The notes under the pieces were generated by a model. It had not been told where the DNA came from. It saw only the letters and a list, made by a program, of their open reading frames with translations, and made no database searches. From the NCBI RefSeq assembly GCF_000002995.4, contig NW_025062476.1, positions 14,069,001 to 14,133,000 on the forward strand: DNA of 64,000 nt. Reading direction: 5' to 3'. The number at the start of each line of letters is the position of its first letter. Position 1 is the stretch's first letter. Shown one piece after another: positions 39,701-53,300 of the stretch. This DNA is from Brugia malayi (taxonomy: Eukaryota; Nematoda; Chromadorea; Rhabditida; Onchocercidae). Made by a program: the position numbers and the translations under genes.

Positions 39701-42700
39701 ACGACAATCTACCCGCAATGGTGATTGGCATAGAACTTTTGTCTTCTTCAGGCTGACGTCCAGTCCGAATCTGCGGGTAATGTGGGTGACACTGTCTCAA
39801 AAGTTGCCTTGAGAGTAACGTGGGAATTTGCTTTTTGAGTAAGTGGGCAGAATTTCGGATATGCTTCAATTATTGGAGATTGAACAGACTCTCGTCAATA
39901 CGAGTGCAAAAGTTTCTTCAGATGTTTCACGCCGTTGATTATCAGAAAAGCTGAAAGAGTGGCTTATCATACCCACTCAACCGCCCTAGTATGCTTACTT
40001 AAGGAACTTAGGACGGCGTCCTATAATCATTGAAAGTCACGTAAAGTCTGTACACGTCGCCTTCAATTATCTGAGGACAAATGTCATCTGCAATACTTCT
40101 GCTAGTTGCAAAAAGTACATTGGATTCTACAAAGTGAACACTAGTCTGTGCTATGTTTATTCTCACGAAATTTTAGAGAGCGCAAAGTAATACTTTAATA
40201 TTTTGAGTGAACAGTGGAACTTTTTTGCTTTCTGTTAAACAGATTGATGATGACCATGTTCCGGAAATCCGGTAATTCTGCTCATTGTTGAGTAATATTC
40301 CGAATGTTGAGCCTTTACCTGAGCGATGGACACTGAAAAAGAATTGAAAATGTTCAGACCATCGCTGACACGGAGCTGAAGATTACACATATTTAAATAA
40401 ATACTAATTGATGCATTATTTAACACATAATATTGAAAACATATTAGATTATAATGTTAAAAGTAATGAAACTTACTTTTATGTGTTTTTATTTTTATTG
40501 TAAAACAAATATGTCCAAGAAATTATAAATAATTAGCTTTGCTAACGAAACTACACATTTCTGTTAGAAGTAACGATTCGTTCAATTAAGATTTCATTTT
40601 AAATGAATCTAAATTATCAATAATTCATTTTGATTAAATTAGCAATTCAAATTTTAGATGAGTTCATTTTGCTCATGTATGTTAATAGCAATTACATTAG
40701 ATTATATCCTTGAATTGACCATTTTTGCCCCAGTACTTGCTCTTACGACAAAATTTGAGCGCGGTGATCAATCTGAAAAGCGACAATCATTTTGGTTAGT
40801 TCATTTCATTTTTATTTCTATGTTTTATTAAAAAATATAATAGAATAACTTGAGAATAATGCAAAAACAAATTTTTTTTCTTCGCCTTTATCACAAAACT
40901 TTTAACAACTTTTAAACTTCAAAAGTATTAACTGGTTCAATTTATAAGAAAAAAAAAAATAAAATATGTATTACTTACGGCTTTTTTCCTTTTTCTCTTT
41001 CCGCAAAAATAATAGTGAAGAATAGAACTAAGAAAATACAAAACTTAAAATTTTTCAGTTTTACAAAAAAAAAAATGTATAATAACTTTCTCTCTTTTTT
41101 AACTTTTTTAAAACACAAAAATTGAGATAACCTGTACGAGCAATTAAAACTGAACTAATTTCAGCTATTCGTCACAGTGTTGGATTTTACTTTCTCGATT
41201 TGTTATTTCTAAAGTTGGCCTAGTGACTATTGCTGCTATGCAAATAATTTTGTACATTGTTGCTACTGTGGGTATAATGCAGATGAAAGCAAACTTTGAC
41301 CCCACCAGAGCATTCTTGTCTGACTCAAAATTAATTACATGTGTAGAAATTGTTAATTCCATTTATCGTGAGGTAAAAAATAGAAATAAATTTGCTGAAT
41401 TTTCATGCAACAAAAACTAAACTGGTTCTAATAAGATGTTTTTTAATTCAATTCAGAGTAATACTTAAATATTACCAAATTTTTTGAAGTAGTTAATTAG
41501 AAGCAACACCATTCCGGTAAAGCTTCAATAATAATAATGACAATAAATTATATGTAAAAATGAAGCAAAAAAGTATTTAAGAGAAAAACTTATTTGTAAA
41601 AGAAAAAATGAATTCGCTGCAAATGTTTACAGTATGTTCCGACAGTTTTCGTTGTCAACAATCCACCTGACATTAGCAACAGTACACAGTATGATGAGTT
41701 CATGGAGTTAGTTGACAGACTGGAAGAACTTCCTTCGTCATACGGAGCAGAGAGGACATTACTGTGGCTTCGAGACTATGTCAAAGTAACATTTTCCACT
41801 TATTTTCCAAACTCCAGTCGGTAACTGATTTCGTTCTTTTTAATTAATAAATTGATTAATGAAGAGAGTTTTTCAATTTATAATAATTATACTATTGTGA
41901 TTCTAATTATTTTGATAAAAGCAACTAAAAAAAGCTTGAATACTAGTAATGAATTATTGAAATATCTCAAATCAATTATTATTACTTAAATAACAGTGCT
42001 GAAATTAGCTGTTTGTTTTTTTTTTTTCTTCAGTAAGAGCTTAAATGAGAAGAAGTTACTGAAATATATTAAATTAATTACTACCATTCCATAATATTCC
42101 TTCTTTTGCTAGCAGTAATACATTCAATTTAATTATTAATAACAGCAAAAGAAAAAAGCAACGGAAAAGTTGACAAGCAATCATTTATTTAATTAAACGA
42201 TTTAAATTGAATAAGTTAAATGAATTGTGTGAAATAATTCTCAAATCACTTATGAACTGTAGGACAAAATTGAAATATACATGGTAATACATTACTTATG
42301 ACATACATTTTGCAGATTTTTAGCATATTAACTAAAAAATTCAAATGGATTAAAAATTTTTCAATTTCAGTTTTTTGTTTCCTTTTCAGTACCTTGAGAA
42401 GAAAAGGAAAAGATCTGGCTCTCATAATACTAATTTTACCTATCAATATGTACCCGAGTTTCTCACTAGCAAATTTTTGGCTGATAAGAATGTTTTGCAT
42501 TATCATATCGTTGATAGGCATGTTATTTCTTACCTATCCTTGTTATTTCCTTGTTCTCATTATTAATTTAGTGTTGGCCAAGACAAAAAGAATAGCCAAT
42601 AGCTAATATAGCATAAGCCTTTGTTGTGAAATTGTTTCGCTTCTCACAATTAAAACATTCATCGAATTTTGCACCAATATAATTTCATTAGTGAAAAAGT

Positions 42701-45264
42701 TGAATCAAATTTTTGATCGCATTATAATGCTGGCGTCACACGGAACCGATTGAACTTTTCACAACAAAATATGACTACAGGTGGGAAGTGGTGACTGTTA
42801 CCCTGATGTCGGGCAATGTCAAAGTAAATTGTGATGTTTTGACATGAACTGAGATATTAGCATTAATTTGAGATGAATTTTTTGATTCGATATCGAATAA
42901 GTAAAGCAGTATTTGATGAAATTAAAGAATCATTTCTACGCACTTTCAATTTAAGGCATTCAGTTATCGTTGATAGCTTTTTATTCATAATGGTTTCATG
43001 CGGGAAAGGTGGATGGACACGACGAGCTCATTTCGTCGGTGTGTGGTATAAAATTTAAACACTTTTACTGAGTTAAAAAAAAAGAATAAAAACATCTGAT
43101 TGGATGTACTGAGTCAGATAATATCAATGATTCTCTGTGTAGTGAATGTAATATTCAAATATGGCAATTTCTCCTAGCTTTTAATAATAATGCATAAATA
43201 CCAGTCAGAGGGATTTGATTATTTCTATCCTAAAATAGAATTTATTTTGAGCAATTATTTAAATTCGAATAAATTTGGAGCATTAAATTATAAAATTGGC
43301 TATTGTGAAAATTTAACTAAATTATTTGACTAAAATTATCGATGTAAAAATCAAATTATATGTACGCAAACCACTGAATATAATTTTTTTTTTTAAATAA
43401 TTATTTTTAATAGATAAAATTTAAAAACTGTGTTTCCGTAATTTTCATCTAGTTAACAATTTGATAAAAATATATACTCTATTTCGGATATATTTAAAAT
43501 GATTCTTAAACTGAGATATTTCAGATCCAATTCGATCTATTTTGGATGAATATCCACATTATAATGTTACTTTGTTTGATTACGATGGAACAATTTTTGA
43601 TCTGATATCAAATGTTAAGGTATAATAATTAAATTCATTTTGGAAATAGTTACAATTTTTGGAAGATCTAAAATTTCATTTCTTAAATTAATCAATAATA
43701 ATAGTCGAAATAATTTTTGATCATATTTTTATAGAGATCAAACATGACTTGCAAAAAGTAATTATTGATTATAGTGGAAATCATTTTCTCGGAAAGTTTT
43801 CTTAAAAGAAGAAAAAAATAAAATAAAAAAATTATCATTTTTTGAATGATAGCATATCATCTGTTTCGATAATTTGAACTTTTTTGTATTCATAGCGAAA
43901 TCAAAAATTAAACTTCAATTAATAACTCAAATTTAACCTTACAAAAAACTAACAACAAAAGTTGACAGCACGAACTGATCAAAGCAGTAATAATTACAAT
44001 GGTATGCATTATGCTCATATGCTACATATTCATAACAAAATTACTTTCAACAGTTGTCGCATCATTTACCATTTTCTCAATATTCTACTGTTAGTTCACT
44101 TTGCTATGGTTCTACTGTTTATTTGTGATAAAACTGTGACAAATGTGGTATGTAATTAATTATGTAAATATTATTTACGTCCATAACAAATATTTATTAT
44201 GAAAATAGAATGACACGTAAGTGGGACCATTTCGAGGGATATAATATAGTGTAAAGAATGCAAATTTTGTTGAAATCAAAAGATCCTTTCGGTTATTTTT
44301 TGAGAATAATTCATTTTTAATCAATATTGCAGTTCAAATTCATTAATGTATTATATTGGAATGTTAGAATTATATGCAAATTCTGCAATGTTATATTTCA
44401 GGTTTGATAGGAATTTTAAGTTTAATTGGCCTTGATTTGGATCCAATAACGATGATTGTTGTACTAATTGCTATTGGATTCAGTGTTGATTTTACGGCTC
44501 ACACATGTTATCACTTTTACCACTATGATAATTCGGCACATAATTCCAATAAATGCAATGATTATCGGACACGAAAACTTGCTGACATATACTTTGTCGT
44601 TGGTGAACCAATTGTTGAAGTTTGTTTAAATATCATACTTTATAATTTAATCCACTTTTTTCCTACAAAATTAAAACATTATTTTTTTAAGAAAAGAAAC
44701 AAACAGTTTTAGTTAAAATGGATTTTAGAAAATTTCACTAAACTTCTAGCTTTTAAACAATTTTCATTTTTTATCGAATATTTTAATCATCTTGCTATCT
44801 TTCACTCTATTTATTTATTTATTTTTTTGAAAAATAATTTGTATTAAAATAATGTCTTTTTTCTGTACTTATTTATGTTTATTTATTTTACTTTTACATA
44901 TTTACTTTATTACTAATAACTCTTGCTTATTTCACATTCATCGCAAAACATATTACAATAAAATACTTTTATTTAAATTATTTACTCAGTTAACCATTTC
45001 CTTTTAACTCTCTTTCATTTCCAGGGTGCTGCATCGACCATCCTATGCATGTTACCAGTGTTTGCAATTTCAACTGAATTAATCAAATCTCTCGCTAAAA
45101 CAATTGTAACTGTAATATTATTAGGTATTTTTCATGCTATAATAATAGTACCTGCAATATTATCATTACGTATCAATAAAACGGATAAGAATGAAGGAAG
45201 CATTATGGTAACTAATCATAATACTACTGTCCAATCAGAATGTAAAAATGAAACTGTAATGTGA
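33737..45264 (+). CDS. Patched-related (PTR) RND-family membrane protein
   Basis: Plus-strand exons: 33737-33928, 34511-34627, 35902-36021, 36580-36723, 37024-37194, 37864-37983, 38280-38409, 38901-39070, 40658-40794, 41165-41372, 41633-41785, 42390-about 42541, about 42956-43038, 43525-43619, 43969-44089, 44402-44619, 45025-45264. The model is about 856 residues, normal for nematode PTR proteins. It has the family plan: an N-terminal membrane segment, an extracellular loop with YPQGSIFGHH, then a sterol-sensing membrane bundle containing IPLLMIGIGVDDAFLLIHAW (about residue 325-345). A second loop contains YHNYV-like EYPHYNVTLFDYD, and a second bundle carries LDLDPITM and IGFSVDFTAH (about 730). 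GxxxDD in the first bundle and its GFSVDF partner are the conserved positions of RND pumps. Worm PTR proteins act at cuticle-forming and channel epithelia in molting and vesicle traffic. The exon 12/13 junction rests on a weak donor. I cannot assign it to a particular ptr gene. Confidence 0.9.
34754..34940. mobile_element. Fold-back (MITE-like) element in ptr intron 2
   Basis: Arm one (34754-34798) starts AATTAAGTGAAG and ends AAAAAGTATTCTAA. Arm two (34895-34940) is its reverse complement over about 45 bases with roughly five mismatches and one indel. The arms enclose about 96 bases. Long imperfect terminal inverted repeats with no coding capacity fit a non-autonomous DNA element or a simple fold-back. 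I could not identify a target-site duplication. Confidence 0.6.
37345..37450. repeat. ATT/ATC trinucleotide tract in ptr intron 5
   Basis: An imperfect run of ATT, ATC and ACT triplets. It creates an isoleucine/leucine-rich open frame of 70 codons that is not a gene. Confidence 0.65.
39150..40130 (-). mobile_element. Decayed LINE reverse-transcriptase fragment in ptr intron 8
   Basis: This 1-kb stretch is clearly GC-richer than the intron around it. Read on the minus strand, three frames together give pieces typical of non-LTR retrotransposon polymerases: ESLFNLQ followed by LKHIRN (about 39850-39910), then RRFGLDVSLKKTKVLCQ (about 39720-39780) just after the position expected for the FADD catalytic box, then short C-terminal pieces such as LGHIERLHFDLRFGERWV (about 39240-39310). 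Stops and frame changes between them show that it is dead. The catalytic box itself is not readable. It lies antisense to the ptr gene. The exact ends and clade are unknown; material to about 40400 may belong to it. Confidence 0.65.
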
Positions 45265-47384
45265 CATAAATACTTTTCTGCTTTATTTTAGAGATAAAAT
45301 AAAAGTTAAAAAAGATGGAAATAAAAATTTGTTTTTTTTTGCTTCATTTTTTAACTGATTACAAACTTTAAATTGTGGTGAGTAAAAATTTCCAAATGAT
45401 AGCATTTATTCTTGAACAACTTTTGTTGTAATTTGACTTATTCATAAGAAATCTAAAGTTTCTTGCATCAAACAAACATATGTACTCAACTATTGAACTT
45501 TTAACATTTAATTCATATTTATAAAATACTTCTCTCATGAATAAGAATTAATGATAAATTTATTTCGTGCTGCAATCGCTTATCATTATCATTTATTTTT
45601 GGATTAATTAAAAATTTCCCAAATGAAAACTACAAATTTCCTTAAAAAGAATTAATTTGCATAAAAATGATTTAAGAAAATGGATTAATTTGCACAGATG
45701 AAAAAAAGTGATATTGCACATAAACGTTATCACCAAAGGTTATCATATCATCGATACGTCGTGTCAAACTGATCAGTGCATGTCAATTTTGCGGCAAATT
45801 AAATAGCTTGAAATTCATGAGATTTGAATATTTTCAAGAAGTTATTTGTGGAGTTGATTTAGGTGTAGTGAAAAGAATTGAAGGAACACATGATGGAAGC
45901 CACATATCACTGTGACATGATCATTTATTGTCAACATGAAAAAGTTTATAGACGTAATTATCTGCAAAACGAAAGAAAATAAAAATAACGATGAATGAAC
46001 TGTAATAATAACAAAGAAATGAAGAATTAGTGTAAGTGAGCTTGCATACAATCAATAGCAGTATTAAGTAAATCCACAGAAGTAATAAACAAAAGTATGT
46101 AAACAATTTGAATGGAAGAGATCGTTGACATATATGAAATATTGCAGCATTCAAGAGAAACAACGAAAAGGAAAGAAGGAAAAATCATTCTGAAAACTTA
46201 ACATTTGACCTATAACCTTCGAGATTATTCCCCACTCTCTACGTCTTCGAGCATTTTTGATCATGACAACGTCCTTAAAACTCATTGTGTTTCTTATTCT
46301 AATTTCTCGAAACTTTCCTTTCGAATTTCAAATACTTTCAAATTTTCATTTTCAAAGTATTTTTAACTTGCAGTCAATCGATGACATAATGATGCGGACA
46401 GGCACATTTAAAATGCTCGAACTGGACCAATTTAAGACTGAAAAAAAAACTTTAATCTATTTATCTGCCAAAAAACACATCCCTGTGGACCATTTAAAAC
46501 AGAATTTTTTAAACTTTGTTATAACCATTTTATAAGTCATTACTACAATGTTTTCGTAATAATAAATTTATAAAAATCCGAACATTTCAGATTTTTTTTT
46601 TCATCCAGTATGCAAATCTTTTAAACAATAATCTCCACTGATTAGTAATTTTTTTAATTAAAACTTTATTTACATCAATAAATTGATATAAATAATCAAA
46701 CTTAACTTAGTGATCACGGATATAATTGCTGATAGTTAAGATGACAGAAAGAGGAAAAGAGGAAAGGGGAACGAATAAGAGAAATGTACAGGTTAAAGTG
46801 ACTTTGACACATTTACATGAGTAGATTTAATGATGATTAGGCTTATGGTAATAGGCAGTTTCGGTGAACAATTCATATTAATCAATAAATTAACGAATCA
46901 TTTAACCATTAATCACTGAGCTATCAATTAAGCATGCAGTCATCAATCGTCCTATCAATCAATCAATCAATCAATCAAGAGTTAATTAATCAATCATAAC
47001 AAAAATAAGTAACAGTAACACTTCTTGCACAGGCAGCCAGAGCATATCCCATATTCATAAGTACGAAGGGAACAATAATGCTACCAGTTACTAGTCCTAA
47101 TAAGTAACAATAATTATAGCAGTAATTTGATAATAATAAAAAGTAAATAATTCTTATAATAAACAATAACAATATAAATAATAATAGTAGTAATAATGGC
47201 ATTTAAAGTTAGCATTAGTGGTGGTAGTAGTAGTAGTAGTAATAGTACTACTGTAGCAGCAAATGTAATTATCGTAGTAAGTTATAACGTAGTATTACTG
47301 TAGCAGTGGTAATAGAAGTGGTGCAGTAGCGATTACATAAAAATTGTAGCAGGTGCTACCGAGTGATAATATCATTCCGCTCAA
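45265..47384. other. Convergent intergenic region between ptr and syd-1
   Basis: AT-rich spacer between two 3' ends. It holds an (ATCA)n run at 46953-46978 and triplet repeats near 47219-47260. A plus-strand open frame of 92 codons at 46257-46535 starts with a signal-like hydrophobic stretch, but nothing else supports it. I see no other exon. Confidence 0.5.
46953..46978. repeat. (ATCA)n microsatellite
   Basis: About six uninterrupted ATCA units in the spacer 3' of ptr and syd-1. Confidence 0.9.
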
Positions 47385-50300
47385 TCAACACTGAGATTCT
47401 GATACCGGATTTATGGTGTTTGTCACATCCGTACTATTGCTGGCAGAACCGGAACTGCTACTGTCGCTGCCATCTGTAAATTTTAGGAGAAAAAAGGACA
47501 GCATTAATGATAATCATAAACATAAATAAGAAGAAACATACAAAACGGTATCAAACAAACAAGTACTGCAGTAAATAATAATGATATTAAAAACATACTT
47601 TCATTTCTTCAAAGAATTACAATCTTTATTTCCAGAAACAAATAAAAAATTTTATACTTTTAATTCAAAAGTTAAAGTTTAATTTAAAAGAAATCGAACA
47701 AACTAATGAAACCATGAATAAATACATGAACTGAATAATTAAATTTACAACAAATACTGAAAAAATGATAGCATAAAGGAGAGAAGAAATGATTAGTCAG
47801 ACTTACTAATTCGGCTTGGCCATATGTCGACCAGCAAGCGAAGTGTTCGAGCTGCCTGATCCGTGTCCAACGGATTGACGACCATCTTTGGTGGATAAAT
47901 ACTGCTGCCACCCTGAGTACTACCACTCTCCGTTGGTGCATTACAGGAACAAAAAAGCAAACAACCGAATATACCCGTCAAACGTGCGGCGGTAATACCG
48001 TTGTGTTGCTCCGAACTCATCACTAATTTTAGATGATCCATTATTTGTATCAGTGTATTCTGTGAAAAAAATAATGATAAGAATAATTGCTACTTTTAGA
48101 ATTAGCACTAATTAACCGATTGACAAGTGCACAACTGCATATTCAAGGTTAATAAAAGACAAATTCGAAATATTACCTTATTTGGTACAGGTAAGCAGTC
48201 GATAACTCTAAGCAGCAAACGGCGATTTCCCCGTGGATCGTTGGGCAGTGCAACGGAGAATGCTTCTACAATCATGTTGTAAATTGAAGTGGATATCAGG
48301 GGTTCTGGTAATTCACGCAAAAAATCCTTTACCAAACATGCCAATACATTAGTATCTGGAACTGCTTCCACATTCAATCGTGCTCGTTCCACGTTTAATT
48401 CCAACTCTTCACGTAACATACGCTTCTTCTCCAATGAGCCACATACTGTAACATCTTAACTACAAATAAATATAAGTAGCGAATTTCAGTTTTGAAAAAC
48501 TTTGACATTATGCAGCGACCTATATTATATATTCTTCGTGAATTTCTGGACTTTGAAATTTAGGATTATTTGTTAGAGAAATCCAAACATACGTATATAA
48601 AGACCGGAGTAATCGATACCACGATGTTCAATTTCCTGCAGAAGGCGGGAAAGTATCAGGGGTGTCTCTCGTCCTTCCCTTGCAACCAGTCGTTGCAAGG
48701 GTATTCCAAATAATCCATCATACCTGCAGGAATATTTTCAGCACATAAAAAAAGTGTGCCGAACAAGTATTTTTAATATACAAAGAGGTCATTGCCATAA
48801 GTTTTTAATTTTTTTTATTAATTTCAATTGAAATAGTCATAAGCTAATAAGTAAGAAAAGAACATAAACCTGCAATTAACGATCCTTCGGAATGCTGCAG
48901 CAACACTATGAAACGCAATTTTGACAATTAGCTGACCTTTAGGCTCCAAATTCAGTGCAAACATCCTATTTCCATTCAAACGATCCACTACAAATGCTTC
49001 CAGTAGCTTCAGCGACCCCTTATGGCACAATTTATGCCTGAATGTCTAAGTAATTAACTTATCTAAGTCATTAACTTAGGTATCTTTCAAGAGTACTAAC
49101 ACTCTTTTTCTTTTTGTCTTTATCCTGAATCAGACTTTTTTAGACTAAATTTGACAAAACATACCTATATTGCGGATGCCAAGAGTATACGAAGAAATTA
49201 GTATGAGTAGCGTGTTGCACATCAATTTCAAACGTTTCACGCCATCGAAACTTCTGCTCAGCTGTGGAAACACCTGTTCTTGCACGGTGTGTTTCGTTTA
49301 CCTCCAACACACAGTACATCTCTTCAGTGAATGCTTTTTGCTTTTCTGGCATTCTTAATCCTCGTCCTTCGATAATCTAAATGAAATGAAATGAAATATT
49401 TAGAAATGGGAAACGATATTAATTACATGTTATGAAATAGACAAGCAAAGATAAATAAATGATGGGTAAATAGTGGTAAAAGAAGCAAAGATTGCTTGAA
49501 ATCGGCTGCTGAAAGTAATAAATAACAGAAAGACAATTAAACAATGATCAGTGGATGCTAATTAATAAGTAAATGATAAGATCAAAAAGTGATAATTAAT
49601 AATGGAATGATATAATTATTTCAGTAATAATATGATTTGAAATAAATACCTGTACAACAAGAATTCCAGTAAGTGAAGTAACGTCTAACGGAGTGTCAAC
49701 ATCGAAACCTGGTCCAGCTACTCTTAGTGGTACTCTTCTATTCATCAGTGGTGACACATGCAACCTATCTAGCAAGTCACCTCGTTCATGACCAAGCGAG
49801 AATCTATTTGCCTGAAAAGGTGAAAATCTCATCAACAAATAATCAAATACCACTGATGTCAAAAGCTTACTTTTTTCCTTCTTTTTAAATACTAAACTTA
49901 TACTTTATGGTAATGCCTACTTTACATTAGAACTTCAATGAGACAATATTTTAGAAATTGAATTTCCTGAATTGAAATGGGAAGCTAATTTAGTACAACT
50001 AACAGCAGTTAACATGGCCCTGGAAGGAAGAGAAGAGCTCCGAATTGAAGCACCAGGTTTTTCACCATAGGTATGTGACCACCTTGATTGTCTCTCCTGC
50101 GGTCTAATCCCCGTATCGATAGATGCCCAATTGCGGTATTCTTGCGCCGAAAATATATCATCAATAGTTCGACCATATTGTCCACTAACATTGCTACTAC
50201 CAAGTCGCACTCGAGCATCTGAATTAGACAGGAAAATGAAATGACATGAGATCAGTGAAGATGGAACGATTGAAAGCAGTTTAATATATATGTTGGTTTT

Positions 50301-53300
50301 GGATTTTTTGAAGTTAAGATTCATCTTTAGAGACCGACTAAGGTTAGCTTAATGAAGTTTGAGTTGATTGAAAGATTCGTTAAAGTTTTAGAAGTGCTAA
50401 AGTGAGATAAGCTTCAATTCAAGTAACCAATCAAGTACAGCAGCTCTGTGCTGATAAATTTGAAGGATAGTTTGTTTTTCAGATTATTTCCTTCTCAATT
50501 ATATCTTTTTCAGTTATGTCAAGCATCTTAATTTGTTTTATAATGTAAGATTTGGCAATACCATAAAAATCAGACTTTTCGGATCCGAAAATCTGCGAAT
50601 TGTAAGATCTCAGGGATGAATTTAAAAGAAGAAATTGAAGCATTCGAAGTGAAATAGAAAAGAAAATCGATGAGATTCTTGTCGAAAACTAATGTCCTAG
50701 GAAAATCGAAGTAAGATAAAACTTCGAATCAAACAGTGAGCCGAATGGAAAATATTCTCTGCTCAAAAAGTAGACAGAAATCAGCACAAAATATGATAAG
50801 GTATCAGTATTTTGTTGATTTCTTTTCCTTTAATTTGAATGACAGTAAATACAAATTTACTTGATTCGCTTTAGAAAATTTAATAAAACTAACAATGACA
50901 AGAACAGTTTAGAATTCAATAAAGTCAATTAAAATTGAATAGAAATAAATTGTCTACGCTGAATTTAAATTAGTTATTATTCAATTTAACTCGTAAATTT
51001 ATTATTCCATATTTACAACGATTACTTGCATAACAACAATGTGAAACACTTTCAAGTTGAACGAAATTTTGGATATTAGATAGCATAAAATAGATTAGAC
51101 AAAAAAATCCAAATTTCTGTGATAAAGGAAATTCCAAAGCATTAAGAAAATTAAGAAATGAGAATCTCTGAAGTATGTGCGTAATGGCAAATATAATAAG
51201 AATCAATAAAAGCAATATATGATAAGAATGGTCGAAATTAAATATGGACACTTAGTGAATATTTACTTATTAATTAAATCTTAAATAATAGTAATCCACC
51301 TCTTAAGAAAATAGTTTTAAAGCTGGAAATTGAAATAGAATGAGTGCGTTGTAAAATAATATTTAAAAAGAAAGAAGAGAAAGAATCTTGGAGGAAAATT
51401 TTATAGCAGAGACAATAACTTCAATATGTGAAATTCAAGTGCTAGACAAAGAATTTCTGAGAGCTTTTCGAAATACGGTACCAACTAGGATGTATGCGGT
51501 CTCGGAGGAAGGAGAAAACACAACTCAGAGTTTCGAGAAAAGAAGGCGAAAGGGGAAGAAATGAAGATGTGAGTGTGGTATGAGGTATTTTTGTTGTTTA
51601 CTTGTTGTTTACAATGTGAACTAAACAATGGACATTCAAGAAAACTGTTACAATCAAATACAGAAATGTTAAAAATAAGTATAGACAAACTTGCGCCATC
51701 AATGACATCGTTCCGCCACTTCACCGTCCGCGGTGCGGTACCTGATGCAGTACGTCGACGAGGTAATGAGTTACTTCTACTTGATGGGTCAACTGGATGC
51801 CAAGCTGACTGACCACGAAACATATACCTCGGATCCGTAACTCCTGAGGGAGAACAAAGAGAATGATGCATAGCATAACCAGCTACATCACTGAGCGAAC
51901 GTTGGTTGATAGGCAGTGGACGAGATGCACCGGGTGGCACGTGGAATTGTGAAAAACCAAGACTTCCCGGGAAAGCACCGTAGCTAGATGATGCCGGGAG
52001 GTAGTCAGGTACAGTTGATGGCCCAGGGAAAGGTGACAAGGGAGGCACGGGTCGTTGGGTCAACGATCGAGGCATTGAATAAGTATACGAAGGTAGCATC
52101 TGGAAAGTAATATTTGATTTAAATTAGCAAAGTGACCGATAGATGGTCAAAAAGGAACTGAAAGACTAGAAATATTTTCGGAACTTTTCTTGAAGAGATA
52201 TCAAATGAGTCACTTATGAATCAGTATAATATACATGATATCAAGATGAAATCCTAGTTGATACCTGGGTGGGTAATTGAGCAGTGGTAGTGAAGCTGTC
52301 AGCACGACGTACTGAAGAAGGCAATAATTTGGGAGGTGGCACTCGACCGGTTCGTGAAACGGTCTCTTCCAGTTTTTCCGCTTGACTGTTCAAAAGACGA
52401 GACGGATGACTGATGAAATGTTGTCGTGGACTCATTGTCACCATAGAAGATACACCAGTTGCTGTTGCTGAAGATGATGATGCGGAGGATGGCTGTGAGC
52501 ATCGTTTAACCATTTCCTGAATTTTTCATATATTAATCAGCTAACTGATAACAAAACTTATCACTTCCTGACCTTTTATTACTGTTAATAACTACCATAC
52601 CTTAGATATGGCATGTGTACAGTATCACTTATCACTTGTCATCATCAGCTGCACATATTTAAATAATGTCACTACACTTATTTTCATCAATCACTTTTCT
52701 ATTTCTTTGAGTACACTTCAGTGAAGCATAATCTAGTATTTAAGTAATAATATTTTGTGTCCTGCATTTACGGATTTTGGTGAATTCCAATTTACAGATT
52801 TTCATTTTTCCACGCTGCTTATTCCCTCTATCCTTATAAAATTAATCTTTCATTATGGATTTCGCGTGGAAAATCCAATGTGGCACTTTTCAGAATTGTC
52901 AGTAATGATCTAAGATGAAGTAATTTGAGCGCTTTAATTAAAACATCCACAATAAAGTGATCGAAAAATCGAAATTAAAAAATTAAGAGAAAGGAAGAAA
53001 TTATATTATAAATCTCAGTTTAGTCAGACATCTTACAACTGAAATCGTAAACTTATTAAGCAAAAGTGAGGTGCACTACCGAAAATGAAATCATATGGAT
53101 CAGAAGACAATAGAGCAGAGGTGCACTACCGACTGTGCCACTGTACTTTAAGGAGTATTCAAATTGAACAAGAAAGAGTTATAGAGAAACTGTGATAAGA
53201 ATACAAAATGACACATAAAGTTTTAATTTTAGCACAAATTTTGAATCACAATGCATAATGGTAAGGATTCAATGAATTTATTAAAATTGAAAAATTAACT

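Noticed and set aside
39633..39869. Minus-strand open frame of 78 codons as a gene
   Set aside because: It is one surviving frame of the decayed reverse transcriptase; the RT-like pieces continue in other frames with stops.
46257..46535. Possible small secreted protein on the plus strand
   Set aside because: The hydrophobic start is only signal-like; the rest is unremarkable, with no splice sites and no family match.
51573..51812. Plus-strand open frame of 79 codons
   Set aside because: Overlaps the large proline/serine-rich syd-1 exon in antisense.
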